Made by a program: the position numbers and the translations under genes. Source: Methanosarcina sp. DH2 (lineage in GTDB: Archaea; Halobacteriota; Methanosarcinia; Methanosarcinales; Methanosarcinaceae). Taken from it: a stretch of DNA of 64,000 nucleotides. Below the pieces are notes generated by a model. It worked only from the letters and a program-made list of their open reading frames with translations, had not been told where the DNA came from and did not search any database. The stretch spans positions 478,659 to 542,658 of the forward strand of contig NZ_WJBI01000001.1 in assembly GCF_020804225.1 (NCBI RefSeq). Direction: 5' to 3'. The first letter of the stretch is position 1. Every line of letters starts with the position of its first letter. Positions 1-10,711 of this stretch are shown in pieces.

Positions 1-2
1 CG

Positions 3-120
3 GGCAGTTTGTCAATTACTTTGAGGAAAACCCTTATGGGAAAATTCTTTCCTGTCTAAGTTAATTAACGAACTCCCTCTCTTTCCTTTTTCCATTATTT
101 ATTTTCTTTATTTTTTCCGG
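3..120. repeat. Diverged direct repeat, copy A (upstream of serS)
   Basis: This stretch can be aligned by eye with 1621-1741 over roughly 115 bases. Both copies start with GGCAGTT, share CTTGAG/CTTTGAG, an ACGA(A/G)CTCCCTC block, then a pyrimidine-rich tail ending ATTTTTTCC. Identity is roughly 70 percent by eye. The two copies are in the same orientation on either side of the seryl-tRNA synthetase gene. The copy may extend beyond the window edge. Confidence 0.6.
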
Positions 121-160
121 TTTACTGCTTCTTATAATAGGCTTGCAGCCTGAAAATAGC

Positions 161-174
161 AAAATATATATTAG
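161..174 (+). promoter_or_regulatory. TATA box of serS
   Basis: AAAATATATATTAG lies about 35 bases before the serS ATG. With the usual archaeal spacing of about 25 bases, transcription would start near 193-195, leaving a leader of under 10 bases. No clear Shine-Dalgarno sequence precedes the ATG, which fits a nearly leaderless mRNA. Confidence 0.5.
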
Positions 175-178
175 CTAA

Positions 179-1459
<1,281 letters not shown>

Positions 1460-1620
1460 GTTTGAATTTGTGGATTACCCCGAAAAATCTTTGACAAATT
1501 TACAGGGTCGTGGAACTGAAGGAATACAGGGGAGCTTAGATTGAACCGGGAATTGTCCGTATGGGCAGGGTAAATTTCTCAAGGTTGCTTTTCGATATGC
1601 GGAAATTCGATGAGAAAGCT

Positions 1621-1741
1621 GGCAGTTCGTAAACTACCTTGAGAAAAGACCTTACGAGCTAATCTTTATCTTTTAAAGTGAGCAACGAGCTCCCTCACTT
1701 TCTTTTCCCACTCACATCTTCTCTTCGGTACTTATTTTTTC
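1621..1741. repeat. Diverged direct repeat, copy B (downstream of serS)
   Basis: Second copy of the repeat at 3-120, same orientation, starting at GGCAGTTCGT and ending in the pyrimidine-rich ATTTTTTCC tail. It lies between the serS stop and the convergent GH15 stop at 1752. The pyrimidine-rich part could also act as a plus-strand termination zone for serS. No reading frame in the copy is convincing. Confidence 0.6.
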
Positions 1742-1751
1742 CCCTTCAGCA

Positions 1752-3728
1752 TTATTCATGGCTTCCCGCGTTTTTTCTGCAGATCTTATCAAGAAGGAGG
1801 ATGTTGTCAAGAATGAGGGAACCGCTCCAGCCTAAAGGAATTGCCCAGGCTGGTTTGCCTGTAGATTTATCTACCTGTTCAGGGAGAAGCCCTGTGCTTG
1901 TTGCTCCGGCAAGAGCCCATCTCAGGCACTTAATCCCTTCACTGGTCAATTTTTTCACCTCGTCTGCATATGGTCCCTCTTTTCCATTGGGGAGATCAAG
2001 GACAAAAGCAAACATAGCTTCTGAAAGCCAGAGAGTGGTTACTACCCAGGGATTTCCGTCGATGTAAGTATCATTTTCATAGCGTTTGATTCCGTAACCC
2101 GTATTGATAGGAATTGAGAGCTTTTTCTGGATGTTTTCTATCAGGAAAAGGATCATATCCCTTTCTACAGGGTCTTTCGGGGAGAGCATTCCAAAGGGTA
2201 TATAGGCGCCCAGGACACTTGCATCAATTGTTTTATCCAGTTTTTCATTAATAATACCTTTCGCAAAATAGCCCTCCTGAAGCCAGAAACGGTCAATTGT
2301 AGCTTGCTTGATAAACTCAGCTCTTTTCTTCCAGCGCCTTGCCATGCCAGACTCACCGTTTTCTTCTGCAAGATGAGAAGCGCCCATAAGCCCTGCATAG
2401 ATCGAGGCATTGGTGTACGTGAAAACTCCGTAATAAGTCTCCCACAGGTCCATACAGCTTTCATGCAGCCCGGACTTTGTCCTCTTCATCAGATACTCGG
2501 CAGCCCTGAGTACGGAGACCCAGACTTCCTCCAGGAACTCAACCTTTTTAAGACTTTCAAGAATCCTGTAATATACATCCATGGCATGAAGCGTGGCTCC
2601 GGTCTCGTCTATCTGGGTTGAATAATCAAAATTTCCCCAGGAAGGGGCTATGTCCCCATTGAGCCAGTAACGCTGGAACCAGGAGCCGTCAGGCAGCTGG
2701 GTCCGGATACACCACTTGAAAAACCTGTCACAATATTCGGGATATCCGGAGTGCTTAAGGGCAAGCACTAACTCCGAAGTATCTCTGTTCCAGCAAAATC
2801 CGTATCCTCCGCATTTCTCAAAATTGGAATCAAACTCCGGGGCAGCTACAAAAGATCCGTATTCATGGTCATTAAGAAGGTAAAGCATAAGGAGAGCACG
2901 GTTATAAGCATTGAATAGTTCCTGGCGAAGGTTGTCGTATCCCTCGATTCCTGGCATTTTAAGCACGTGCTTTTTTGCTAGCCACATCACCCAGTGTTCC
3001 CGAGTTTTTTCAAAGATGTGCTCAAGAGGCAGTTTGGATAACTCATGCATCCTCTTATACAGAAGGCTCCGGGAAGATGCAGCTCCTATAAAGATGACAA
3101 ACTCATTTGCCCCATCAGCTTCCAGTTCAAGGTCCCAGCCAGCAGCGTTGTTGATATTTCCTATGTCTTCTTTATTCCGCTGCAGCTTTCCGTCTTCCAT
3201 ATCGTACTTGGAGTTTGTCCACCATATAGTATCCATTGCCTTTCCAACCTGCCATTCCGTAAACTCCGGCAGGGCATAGATTCCTATATAGTAATTTTGC
3301 CAGTACTGTGCAAGCAGGCGAGCTTCCGTATCGCAAAAACCTGAGTTTTTCTTGGAGGTTTCCCCCACATCGAAGTTCGAGTAGTAGAAAAATTTCCCGG
3401 ACATCTTCTGCTGGGACTGCACCTTAAACCTGCGGATAAGGACAGGAACGTCGGGGTGCACAAGGTCAAGAATCGAGATCCTTATCCCGGAATCGTGGTA
3501 AAGTTTTGTGGATACGATATTGGTATCCTCTATGTAGTTTTGAATTGAGTGCCAGTCATTGTCGTTTGTCCAGAGAAGTCTTTCTCCTGTGTAGATGCAG
3601 GCAACGGATTCTTCTACATGCTGGGCATGGTCTCTGCGGGGATAAAATAACCCTAAGATTTCCCCTCTTTTTCCCATTGTTACGAGCAGCTCATTATTTC
3701 CCAGAATGGCGTTAGGTTGTCTGATCAC
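1752..3728 (-). CDS. GH15 family glucoamylase-like glycoside hydrolase
   Basis: Glycoside hydrolase family 15 enzymes release glucose from the non-reducing ends of alpha-glucans or split trehalose. The 658-residue protein has a beta-rich N-terminal domain (about 1-250) followed by an (alpha/alpha)6 barrel. Recognisable core signatures include CWNRDTS, DETGATLHAM, LWETYYG (a likely catalytic-acid Glu) and NPWVVTTLWLSEA (a likely catalytic-base Glu). There is no signal peptide, so the substrate is probably cytoplasmic glycogen-like storage glucan. The GTG start overlaps the stop of the preceding V4R gene by four bases (GTGA), with a GGGGAG element just upstream, so translation is probably coupled. 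It is the last gene of a four-gene minus-strand operon. Exact substrate is not visible. Confidence 0.88.
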   Translation of the reverse strand: MIRQPNAILGNNELLVTMGKRGEILGLFYPRRDHAQHVEESVACIYTGERLLWTNDNDWHSIQNYIEDTNIVSTKLYHDSGIRISILDLVHPDVPVLIRRFKVQSQQKMSGKFFYYSNFDVGETSKKNSGFCDTEARLLAQYWQNYYIGIYALPEFTEWQVGKAMDTIWWTNSKYDMEDGKLQRNKEDIGNINNAAGWDLELEADGANEFVIFIGAASSRSLLYKRMHELSKLPLEHIFEKTREHWVMWLAKKHVLKMPGIEGYDNLRQELFNAYNRALLMLYLLNDHEYGSFVAAPEFDSNFEKCGGYGFCWNRDTSELVLALKHSGYPEYCDRFFKWCIRTQLPDGSWFQRYWLNGDIAPSWGNFDYSTQIDETGATLHAMDVYYRILESLKKVEFLEEVWVSVLRAAEYLMKRTKSGLHESCMDLWETYYGVFTYTNASIYAGLMGASHLAEENGESGMARRWKKRAEFIKQATIDRFWLQEGYFAKGIINEKLDKTIDASVLGAYIPFGMLSPKDPVERDMILFLIENIQKKLSIPINTGYGIKRYENDTYIDGNPWVVTTLWLSEAMFAFVLDLPNGKEGPYADEVKKLTSEGIKCLRWALAGATSTGLLPEQVDKSTGKPAWAIPLGWSGSLILDNILLLDKICRKNAGSHE

Positions 3729-4531
3729 CTGATCTCCCCTCTGAGCTGGTGTTCCTGATTTGGACTGGAGGGAGCCAGGGAGATTATGTGTTCGCAGACA
3801 TTCTTCCCGGTGGCTTTACAGCTGACTTCCCTCACACTTATATTCTTCCCGAAATACTCGGTCAGGTAACCCGCAAAATAGCCGCTCATGAAGGCACATA
3901 CCGGCTGGTCCGATCCACCGTAAACATCGGCTATAAACGACTCTTTTACAATAATTTTTCCTTCATAGGTTTCGGGGTTGCAGTCAATTTCCAGGATTCC
4001 CCAGCCCACAGCTCTGTAGAGTTCTGCAAGCATGCTTGCGAAGTTGCTGTCATTAATGGGCATAATGCTCTTGAAATATTTTGCGGCATGGGTACCTCCC
4101 CGTAGTCCGGATAGGGTAAGAAGCCCTTCGGCATGTGGCACACTCTGGTTAAGGGTTTTTATTATGTCGACAATAGTGAGTGCCCTTGCCATAACTCCCC
4201 TGACTCCTATGACGTTCAGGGGGAAGTCAACGGAGTAAATCATCCCGAATTCCGAAACCCCATGTTCCACTGTACTCACAACTTCCAGTTCTTCGATTTT
4301 CCGGGCAAGCTCCCCCATATCAACATCTTTCTTAAGCTCTGTAAATATTGAGTATTCTCCTGTTTTTTGTGTAATATTGTCGATATGCCCGAAAGTGATG
4401 AACGCATTTTCTTTTTCAAGAAAATCAGTTATTATAGATAAAGAGCCAGGCTCTTTTGAATATGTAATCTTGAACCATACAATTCGCGAATCTTCGTTGA
4501 ATCCTGCAAACATGCATAAGTCCCTAACCAT
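3725..4531 (-). CDS. ACT-like / V4R (4-vinyl reductase) domain protein
   Basis: A protein of about 268 residues. The N-terminal 85 residues resemble an ACT-type regulatory fold (EPGSLSIITDFLEKENAFI, followed by alternating strands and helices). The C-terminal half matches the V4R small-molecule-binding domain: a GWG segment, a KESFIADVYG motif, then CAFMSGYFAGYLTEYFGK and a cysteine-bearing end, VSCKATGKNVCEHI. V4R domains occur in bacteriochlorophyll proteins, transcription regulators and many methanogen proteins; they bind hydrophobic or planar ligands. ATG 4531 is preferred because GGAG lies ten bases upstream; TTG 4540 is possible. It sits between GH57 (about 50-base gap) and GH15 (four-base overlap), so I infer a sensory or regulatory role for the glucan genes, not an enzymatic one. 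Confidence 0.75.
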   Translation of the reverse strand: MVRDLCMFAGFNEDSRIVWFKITYSKEPGSLSIITDFLEKENAFITFGHIDNITQKTGEYSIFTELKKDVDMGELARKIEELEVVSTVEHGVSEFGMIYSVDFPLNVIGVRGVMARALTIVDIIKTLNQSVPHAEGLLTLSGLRGGTHAAKYFKSIMPINDSNFASMLAELYRAVGWGILEIDCNPETYEGKIIVKESFIADVYGGSDQPVCAFMSGYFAGYLTEYFGKNISVREVSCKATGKNVCEHIISLAPSSPNQEHQLRGEIR

Positions 4532-4583
4532 ATAACTCAAACTCCAGTTGATCTGTACGCATATTCTGTACGCATATATTTCC

Positions 4584-5780
4584 TTAAGCCATTGTGCTGA
4601 GTTTTCTGAATACCTGGGCTTTGAAGTCCATAAGTACAGCCATGAAATTCACTGCTGCCTCGAAAGGAGTGGAATGAACACTGAAATAAGAATGCACGTC
4701 TCCGTCCCCGAGCCACTTGGTGCACATGTAGTAGTAATGGTCCGAAGTTAAAAGGTGCTTCCATATACGCAGGATTTCAGGGTCTCCTGTCTTTTTCACA
4801 AAAGGCTCAAGCAGTTTTATTTCTTCAAAACAACGTCTTTGCATATCGTTTCCAAGCCATGCGCTGGTGTCGCGCTCCATATCAGCCCAGGAAATCGTTG
4901 AAAAGTCTCCAACATCGATCTCAGCTACAGGTGAATATTTTCTGGCAACCTCTACAGGAGTACTGAATTCCAGGCCTTTTTTAAGGACTTCTGCAGGTAG
5001 TTTTTCCATAAAATCAAAAATCCCGGTTTCTCTCCACTGATGCTCTCCAAAAGTTTCATAGTCCATAAAGATATTAACGCAGTCCTCTTTAACCCCTGAA
5101 GCCCATGAAGCCCATTTTTCCGCAGTCAGAGGATAGCCTTCCCACCATCTTGCAGAGAAACGATATCCTATATCGTCGCTCAGTTTGTAGTTCCTGAAGA
5201 GAATGGGTAACCCTGAGTCTTTTGCCTTATAAAGGACGTTAGGAGATCTCTCCTCAAGCATATGGTCCGCACCTTCCGTGAGAATTGCCTTATAACCCAG
5301 CTCGGAAGCGATCTTTGCTACAGTATTGTTATAGAGCAGTTCTGTGTTTCGGAATACCTGAGGTTTAACTCCGAGGAGATCGGAAACAATTTGTTTATGT
5401 TCCTTAACTTCTTCGATAAATTCTGTTTTGTCATCAAAAAGGCTTGAAAGGGAATGGTAAAAGGTCTCGTCCAGAAGCTCCACAGCTCCTGTTTCTACAA
5501 GTTGACGGAAGCTCTCCAGCACCTCTTTTCCCCAGAATTCGCACTGTTCAAGCAGTGTACCGGTAATCGAAAGTGAAAACCTGAATTCTCCTTTATATTC
5601 GTCAAGTGACTCCAGAAGAGCCCTGTTTGCAGGGAGATAGCATTTCTGGGCTACTCTTTCGAAAATTTCTCTGTTGCTTCTTTCATCAAAGTATCGAAAG
5701 AAGCCAGACCTGTCATCAGGCCAGAACCTGCGCAGCCTGAAAGGCTGATGCACCTGAAAGTACATGCAAAGGGAAGTCAT
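4584..5780 (-). CDS. GH57 family alpha-amylase/glucanotransferase-like enzyme
   Basis: Glycoside hydrolase family 57 contains alpha-amylases, 4-alpha-glucanotransferases and branching enzymes acting on starch-like glucans by a retaining mechanism. The 398-residue protein carries the expected motifs: HQP at residues 11-13, the nucleophile in RNTELL (Glu147) and the acid/base in MDYETFGEH (Asp240). No signal peptide, so it is intracellular. It is shorter than branching enzymes of about 500-700 residues and resembles the compact archaeal amylases. Its ATG overlaps the stop of the upstream GH57-like gene in an ATGA, so the two are translationally coupled and may form a hetero-oligomer. Precise reaction cannot be told from sequence. 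Confidence 0.88.
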   Translation of the reverse strand: MTSLCMYFQVHQPFRLRRFWPDDRSGFFRYFDERSNREIFERVAQKCYLPANRALLESLDEYKGEFRFSLSITGTLLEQCEFWGKEVLESFRQLVETGAVELLDETFYHSLSSLFDDKTEFIEEVKEHKQIVSDLLGVKPQVFRNTELLYNNTVAKIASELGYKAILTEGADHMLEERSPNVLYKAKDSGLPILFRNYKLSDDIGYRFSARWWEGYPLTAEKWASWASGVKEDCVNIFMDYETFGEHQWRETGIFDFMEKLPAEVLKKGLEFSTPVEVARKYSPVAEIDVGDFSTISWADMERDTSAWLGNDMQRRCFEEIKLLEPFVKKTGDPEILRIWKHLLTSDHYYYMCTKWLGDGDVHSYFSVHSTPFEAAVNFMAVLMDFKAQVFRKLSTMA

Positions 5781-6913
5781 GCCCCTTCCTCCAGAACGGA
5801 TCTTCTTAAATCCGAAAGAATGGAATAGTAGTTTACAGCTCTCTCATGTCCTTCACGTGCGTTTCCCGGGCCCATTGAAAAAAGGATTTCACTTTGCTGA
5901 AGGTAACCGAAAACCCGTTTCAGCTTTTGATAGTTCTTCTTTTCTTTAATTTCCGTAAGTTCTTCCCCTACTCTTACAAGCTCCCTTAGGTAGAGCTGCT
6001 GAGCATGGTTTCCGACAGCATTGTGCATTCCGTAGCGGATTGTCTGTTCGGTCCCAAGGGTTGGAAGCCTCAAAGGGATGAACCTGCTTACTGCTTCCGA
6101 AGGTGTGATCATCTCAATGCCCCGGTTCTTCAGTGCTTCCGGAAAAGCCCGTATAAATTCGGCTATCATGCTCTTGCTCCTGTGGTGAAGGCAAAGGCTT
6201 GTGTAATTTAGATAAAGGGTAAGTACATCCCCTTCAATGCCTGCAATCCAGTCTGCAAATTTTTCCGGGATTAGGGGATAGCCTTCCCAGCTTTTTTCCG
6301 AAAAACGCAGTTCAAGGTCTTCACTGAGATTTATGTGCCTGAGAAGGATAGGAAGGTCATTTTCAAAAACGCGGACGGGATCGTATCCGTCCAGAATGTT
6401 TCTTGACCCTTCGGCAATAAGGCACCTGAAACCCATATTCGCAAGTATATTTCCCACTCTCTCCGTATACAGTAGTTCCGTATTCACAAAAGTCCCTGGG
6501 TTTACTCCTAATAATTCCTTGAGCATTTCCCTGTAAATTGTTACTTCTTCTCTAAACCAGGAAAGGTCAGGATAAAGAGAGCTAAGGGAATGGTAACTGC
6601 AGCTTCCTGTAAACTCTACCTTTCTGCTTTCTGCAAGCTCCCTGAAAGACTCAAGAAGTTCAGGGTCCCACCTGCACTGTTCCAGGAAAGGACCTGAAAG
6701 GTCAAAAGTGTAACTTCCCCCTCTCTCAATTGATTCCATAAAAAGGTCATTAAGGCGCAAAAGTTCTCTGCCACTTTTTAAGAGTCTTGAAAAAATCTGA
6801 TTCCGATCAAAATACCGGTCCATTTCAGGCACCCCGGAAAAACCCTCTACAGGCCAGTACCATTTTGGACTGTAAGGCAGATGCACTCCCACACACATGC
6901 AAACGGCTTTCAT
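5777..6913 (-). CDS. GH57-like protein with degenerate catalytic site
   Basis: A 378-residue paralogue of the next gene, alignable along its whole length (shared blocks such as YHSLSSL, VNTELLY, LSED, WEGYPL-PEK). It keeps the nucleophile Glu146 in VNTELLY, but the first motif is HLP instead of HQP and the acid/base motif reads LNYTSLC: the Asp of the active paralogue is Asn236 and the following Glu is lost. It is therefore probably inactive or altered, perhaps a regulatory or glucan-binding subunit of the active enzyme. It is the first gene of the operon GH57-like, GH57, V4R, GH15, and ends in an ATGA overlap with GH57. A sequencing error is unlikely to explain several motif changes at once. 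Confidence 0.85.
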   Translation of the reverse strand: MKAVCMCVGVHLPYSPKWYWPVEGFSGVPEMDRYFDRNQIFSRLLKSGRELLRLNDLFMESIERGGSYTFDLSGPFLEQCRWDPELLESFRELAESRKVEFTGSCSYHSLSSLYPDLSWFREEVTIYREMLKELLGVNPGTFVNTELLYTERVGNILANMGFRCLIAEGSRNILDGYDPVRVFENDLPILLRHINLSEDLELRFSEKSWEGYPLIPEKFADWIAGIEGDVLTLYLNYTSLCLHHRSKSMIAEFIRAFPEALKNRGIEMITPSEAVSRFIPLRLPTLGTEQTIRYGMHNAVGNHAQQLYLRELVRVGEELTEIKEKKNYQKLKRVFGYLQQSEILFSMGPGNAREGHERAVNYYSILSDLRRSVLEEGA

Positions 6914-7905
6914 AACAAAATAGTCTTGTGCGGAAACCTACTAAAAACTATTGTTTCTCTCAGCCTTTTGCCTGTAATGGAATTCTTGGTCATACTCAAA
7001 AAGCTGGCCTCTGGTTAATTGTTTTCATCTATTTCCGGAATTCTTAAAGGAATCTTTCAGTTTTCTCTCCCTGCGCCGCATGAGATTGGGGTCAGCCTGT
7101 CAGGTAAGAATAAACAATCGGTAAACCAGTAATGCAATTAAGAGAGACAATATATTAAAGAAACATCCTCCTGTCCCAGGTAATAATTTTCCCTTATCCC
7201 GAAAATTGGTCTTAAATTCGCAGGTAAATATAAACGCCCCCACCAGCTTGTCCGGTGGCCTTCTCCCTGGGTAGAGGAAGAATGAAGTTGAAGGAAGAAA
7301 CTCGGAAAGGCAGTAAAAAGCAGTAACGCAGGTGTAGATTACCATTTGTCTATTTTATATTTTTTTCTTCCTTTTTGTCTTCGAGGCTACTCCCCTTCGT
7401 CGAGCGTAATAAGAATGGTTCAGTATCACGAATAAGGTTGTATGAGTCGAGGTTTGTTGTTTTGTCTTTTTAGTCCTCTTGAGCGTAGCGAAAAGGACCG
7501 CGTACTCCCGAGGCGCAATTCGGGCGAGACGCAATTCGGGCGAGACGCAATTCGGGTGTGACAAAAACGACACGGAATAGCTGATACGGTTGTGCAGATC
7601 AGAGATAGGCCCGAAATAGTTGTAATTTAACCCTCTTGAACTCAATTACTGCTGTACCTCCTTATTTAGTTCTCTTGAGCACAGCTCTTAAAAGAATAGC
7701 TCTGAAAAAAAGTTGAAGATTAATGTGAAAAGCCGGAAAGCAGTCTATCAATAACATATTAAAAGTAACTGGGTAAAAACAACAGAATCAATAAAAGTAT
7801 AAAAATAGCGGGCGAAATAAAAAGAGTAAAGGTCAACGGCTGAAAAATAGTCTGTAGCGAGTTAAAAAATACGCCGGGCTAAAAAGAATCAGGGGATGAA
7901 TTTAA
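6914..7905. other. Intergenic region of about 1 kb, no gene supported
   Basis: No convincing coding region on either strand. The left part (6914-7330) is mixed-composition DNA. The middle (7380-7570) is locally GC-richer and holds GAGCGTAGCGAAAAGGACCG and three tandem copies of a 16-mer (7515-7562). The right part (7680-7900) is A-rich with many AAAA blocks. The region lies between the GH57-like start and the purL stop, so it must contain the promoter of the glucan operon near its left end, but I see no single compelling TATA box there. Confidence 0.5.
7515..7562. repeat. Three tandem copies of a 16-bp unit
   Basis: The unit GCAATTCGGGCGAGAC occurs exactly twice, followed by a third copy ending TGTGAC instead of CGAGAC. 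It lies in a GC-richer island inside an otherwise gene-free region. No spacers separate the copies, so it is a simple tandem array and not a CRISPR. Confidence 0.85.
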
Positions 7906-10053
7906 TCATCCCATCATAAATCTGGTAAGGCTGCCGTATGCCTCTTTGATTTCTTCTAAAGAGAGGGAAACTTCGAAGTCTTTGCCTTTGATTTCAAGGG
8001 TTTCGCCTCCAGCCTTCCCGATTACGGTATGGGGCACACCTTTAAGAATTTCCTGCACAGCCTCGGGTTCGGCTGTAGCAATCAGTGCCCTTGCAGGAGC
8101 TTCTGAAAACAGAAATTCATCTGCTCCAATCTCACCGGCAACTTCGCTGAGGTCTACCTTTCCACCCAGGGTTTTGCACATCCTTGCAAGCCCTGCTCCG
8201 ATCCCTCCGAGGGAAAGATCGTGTGCGGAGCTCAGTTTTCCGCTTTTAACAGCTTCAATTATGGCTTTTATAACGCCAGGGGCGTTCTCCGGGACTGCAG
8301 GGACTTTTCCGGCATTGCCAGACCCTATGCAGGCATAGTATTCGGAGCCTCCCATTTCAGGCGTTGTCTCTCCTACAAGTATAATGCTGTCTCCCGCATT
8401 CGTAAAGAAACTTGAGGGGAGAGGAGTTTCGAGATCCACTTTCCCTATCATTCCTATTGAGGGAGTGGGAGGTATTGCAGTTTTGAGCTCATCGCTCTCG
8501 TTATATAGAGAAACGTTTCCTCCAACGACCGGGATTGAAAGCCTTCTAGCTTCGTCTCCGAGCCCGAGTACGGCATTTTTGAACTGCCAGTAAGTTTCAG
8601 GGCGCTCGGGATTTCCAAAGTTAAGGCAGTTTACAATAGCCAGTCCTTCTGCACCTTTTACTGCAAGATTCATGGCGTTTTCGATAATTGCAGTCTTTCC
8701 GCCTGTGTAAGGGTCAAGCAGTGTGGCTCTGGGCTGGCAGCCGCAGGAAAGTGCAATCCCTTTTGTATTTGTAACCCTCAGCACTCCGGAGTCTTCTCCG
8801 GGCTTGACAACGGTCCTTAACTGAACCTCATGGTCATACTGCCTGTAAATCCATTCTTTTGAGGCAATGTTGTAGGAGGACAGGACTTTCAGGAAAGCCA
8901 CTTTCAGGTCTTCTGGAGTTTCCGGTTTTCTGTCCTCTTCCCTTCGAGTTGGGGCTTCAGAGGGCTTTTCGCATGTCGGGGCCCCCCCTGTCAGGAAACC
9001 TATTGGAATGTCGGCAACGATTTCTCCTCTGAACTCAACTGTATAATTGGGCTCTTCTGTAAGGTATCCGATCACAGCCCCATTCAGGTCATACTTCTGT
9101 ACCAGGGCAATTACTGCATCGACGTCTTCAGGAGCTACTTCAAAGAGCATGCGCTCCTGGGACTCTGCGAGCAGGATCTCATAGGCGTTCATGTTAGGTT
9201 CGCGCTGCGGAACCGCATCTGCAATAATACGGGCTCCCAGTCCTCCCTTTGCAGCCAGTTCCGAGCTTGCTCCTCCAAGCCCTGCAGCGCCAAGGTCTTT
9301 GCAGGATTTTACATATCCTTTTTCTATGGCTTCCAGGGTCATTTCTATAGCAAGCTTTTCGGTATATGGGTCTCCTACCTGAACGCTTGGGCGGTCTTCA
9401 GCTTCAGCTGATTCGGAAAGGTCTCTGGAAGCAAAGGAAGCTCCTCCAAGCCCGTCTTTTCCTGTGCTTGAACCCGCAAGAATGAGCTTGTTTCCGGCTT
9501 TTTGGGAGCGAGAGGTGGTAACGTTCTCTTCTTTGCAGAGTCCGACTGCAACAACGTTTACCAGCGGGTTTCCACTATATCTTCTATCAAAAAAAGTTTC
9601 TCCCTTGACCACAGGCACTCCTATGCAGTTCCCGTACCCTGCGATTCCTTTAATAATCTGCTCGAAAAGGAAAAGGTTTTTAGGGGTGTCCAGAGGCCCG
9701 AAATAGAGCGGGTCCATAAGGGCTATCGGACGGGCTCCCATGGATATAATATCTCTTACTATGCCTCCCACACCGGTAGCTGCCCCATTATACGGGTCTA
9801 CATATGAAGGGTGGTTGTGGCTTTCCATGCCTATAGCAAGCACATATCCATCTTCGAATTTAATGATCGCAGCATCGTCTCCAGGACCGATAAGAACGTT
9901 TTCGCCCGTGGTTGTGAAGGTCTTTAGGAGAGGGGCGCTTGAGCGGTAGGAACAGTGTTCACTCCACAGATTTAAAAAACAGCCCTGCTCTACCAGGGTA
10001 GGCTCGCGCCCAAGTTCTTTTTTAATGATCTTCAGGTCTTCTTCAGGTAACAT
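7906..10053 (-). CDS. purL: Phosphoribosylformylglycinamidine synthase subunit PurL
   Basis: PurL is the ATP-dependent synthetase subunit that converts FGAR to FGAM, the fourth step of purine synthesis, using ammonia channelled from PurQ with PurS as linker. The 715-residue length is that of the small PurL type. Visible features: WSEHCSYR near the N terminus, GIGAGLARM and AHDLSLGG near the C terminus, [12 protein letters not shown] and [11 protein letters not shown], all typical of the AIRS/PurL ATP-binding folds. purQ and purS are not adjacent in this window. An AAGG element lies upstream of the ATG. Stand-alone minus-strand gene. Confidence 0.97.
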   Translation of the reverse strand: MLPEEDLKIIKKELGREPTLVEQGCFLNLWSEHCSYRSSAPLLKTFTTTGENVLIGPGDDAAIIKFEDGYVLAIGMESHNHPSYVDPYNGAATGVGGIVRDIISMGARPIALMDPLYFGPLDTPKNLFLFEQIIKGIAGYGNCIGVPVVKGETFFDRRYSGNPLVNVVAVGLCKEENVTTSRSQKAGNKLILAGSSTGKDGLGGASFASRDLSESAEAEDRPSVQVGDPYTEKLAIEMTLEAIEKGYVKSCKDLGAAGLGGASSELAAKGGLGARIIADAVPQREPNMNAYEILLAESQERMLFEVAPEDVDAVIALVQKYDLNGAVIGYLTEEPNYTVEFRGEIVADIPIGFLTGGAPTCEKPSEAPTRREEDRKPETPEDLKVAFLKVLSSYNIASKEWIYRQYDHEVQLRTVVKPGEDSGVLRVTNTKGIALSCGCQPRATLLDPYTGGKTAIIENAMNLAVKGAEGLAIVNCLNFGNPERPETYWQFKNAVLGLGDEARRLSIPVVGGNVSLYNESDELKTAIPPTPSIGMIGKVDLETPLPSSFFTNAGDSIILVGETTPEMGGSEYYACIGSGNAGKVPAVPENAPGVIKAIIEAVKSGKLSSAHDLSLGGIGAGLARMCKTLGGKVDLSEVAGEIGADEFLFSEAPARALIATAEPEAVQEILKGVPHTVIGKAGGETLEIKGKDFEVSLSLEEIKEAYGSLTRFMMG

Positions 10054-10471
10054 TGCCTTGCCTCTGATTCTTAAGCCTCATTTGGATGCCGAAGCTTAGT
10101 TTCTCTTGTAATTTCCCTAACTTTTAGGGTTTTCAATGTAGCGTTTCAATGTAGCGTTAATAGACTATGCGGACTTAAAGGAACAGGGATTAGATAAATA
10201 TTTCTTTAAGCCTTAGAGGAAACTTTCTTTCGGAACAAGCATCTGTAAACGCTTTGTCTACAGATTTCCTGGATTTTCAGGATAGGATTCATTTTTACAC
10301 AGGATATCTTATTCTCAGGCTGATATAGTACACAAAATGATATGAGAATAGAGTCAAAAGGGCTTATAGAAAAGATAATGGGGCTAAAAGGCTTTAGAAA
10401 AGGGATTAGAACCAAAAGGCTTACTTTAAAAATTAAATTTAAAATAAAAAAAGCATGAATTAATTTATAAT
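10054..10471. other. Intergenic region, nothing recognised
   Basis: About 420 bases upstream of purL and downstream of the small winged-helix gene. AT-rich, with no open frame of convincing codon use and no stable hairpin that I can see. The purL promoter must lie at its left end. Confidence 0.5.
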
Positions 10472-10711
10472 TCAGATTTGCTGAACCATTTTTTCTATCT
10501 TAGTTCCGGTTTCGGTCAGGAAGTAAACCTCTTCTTTTTTTGCGATCAGATCTTTTTCTTCAAGTTCCTCAAGAGTCTTTGCTATGGTAGGGTATACTAC
10601 CCGAAGAGTTTTAGAGATGCGTTTTCCTTCCATTTCCCCTTTTGAGGCGAGCAGAGAGAGCACTTTTTGCCTTATGCTATTTCCGTTCACAAAACCTATT
10701 AACTCGTTCAT
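10472..10711 (-). CDS. Small winged-helix transcriptional regulator
   Basis: A 79-residue protein that is essentially a single winged-helix DNA-binding domain: helix-turn-helix formed by KVLSLLASKGEMEGKRISK and VVYPTIAKTLEELEEKDL, then a short wing (AKKEEVYFLTETG) and a final helix. No effector domain or metal-binding cysteines are seen. A strong GGGAGGT Shine-Dalgarno element sits directly upstream of the ATG. Its neighbours (purL, aSUI1) are not obviously linked, so the target is unknown; autoregulation from the AT-rich region upstream is possible. Confidence 0.8.
   Translation of the reverse strand: MNELIGFVNGNSIRQKVLSLLASKGEMEGKRISKTLRVVYPTIAKTLEELEEKDLIAKKEEVYFLTETGTKIEKMVQQI

Noticed and set aside
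7515..7562. Possible CRISPR array (also considered for the arrays at 13393, 57022 and 63926)
   Set aside because: Units abut each other without unique spacers and are too short; no cas genes occur in the window.
7100..7645. Two minus-strand frames (81 and 96 codons) in the gap before purL
   Set aside because: Low-complexity or atypical amino-acid composition, no Shine-Dalgarno element and no recognised similarity; the second covers a tandem repeat.
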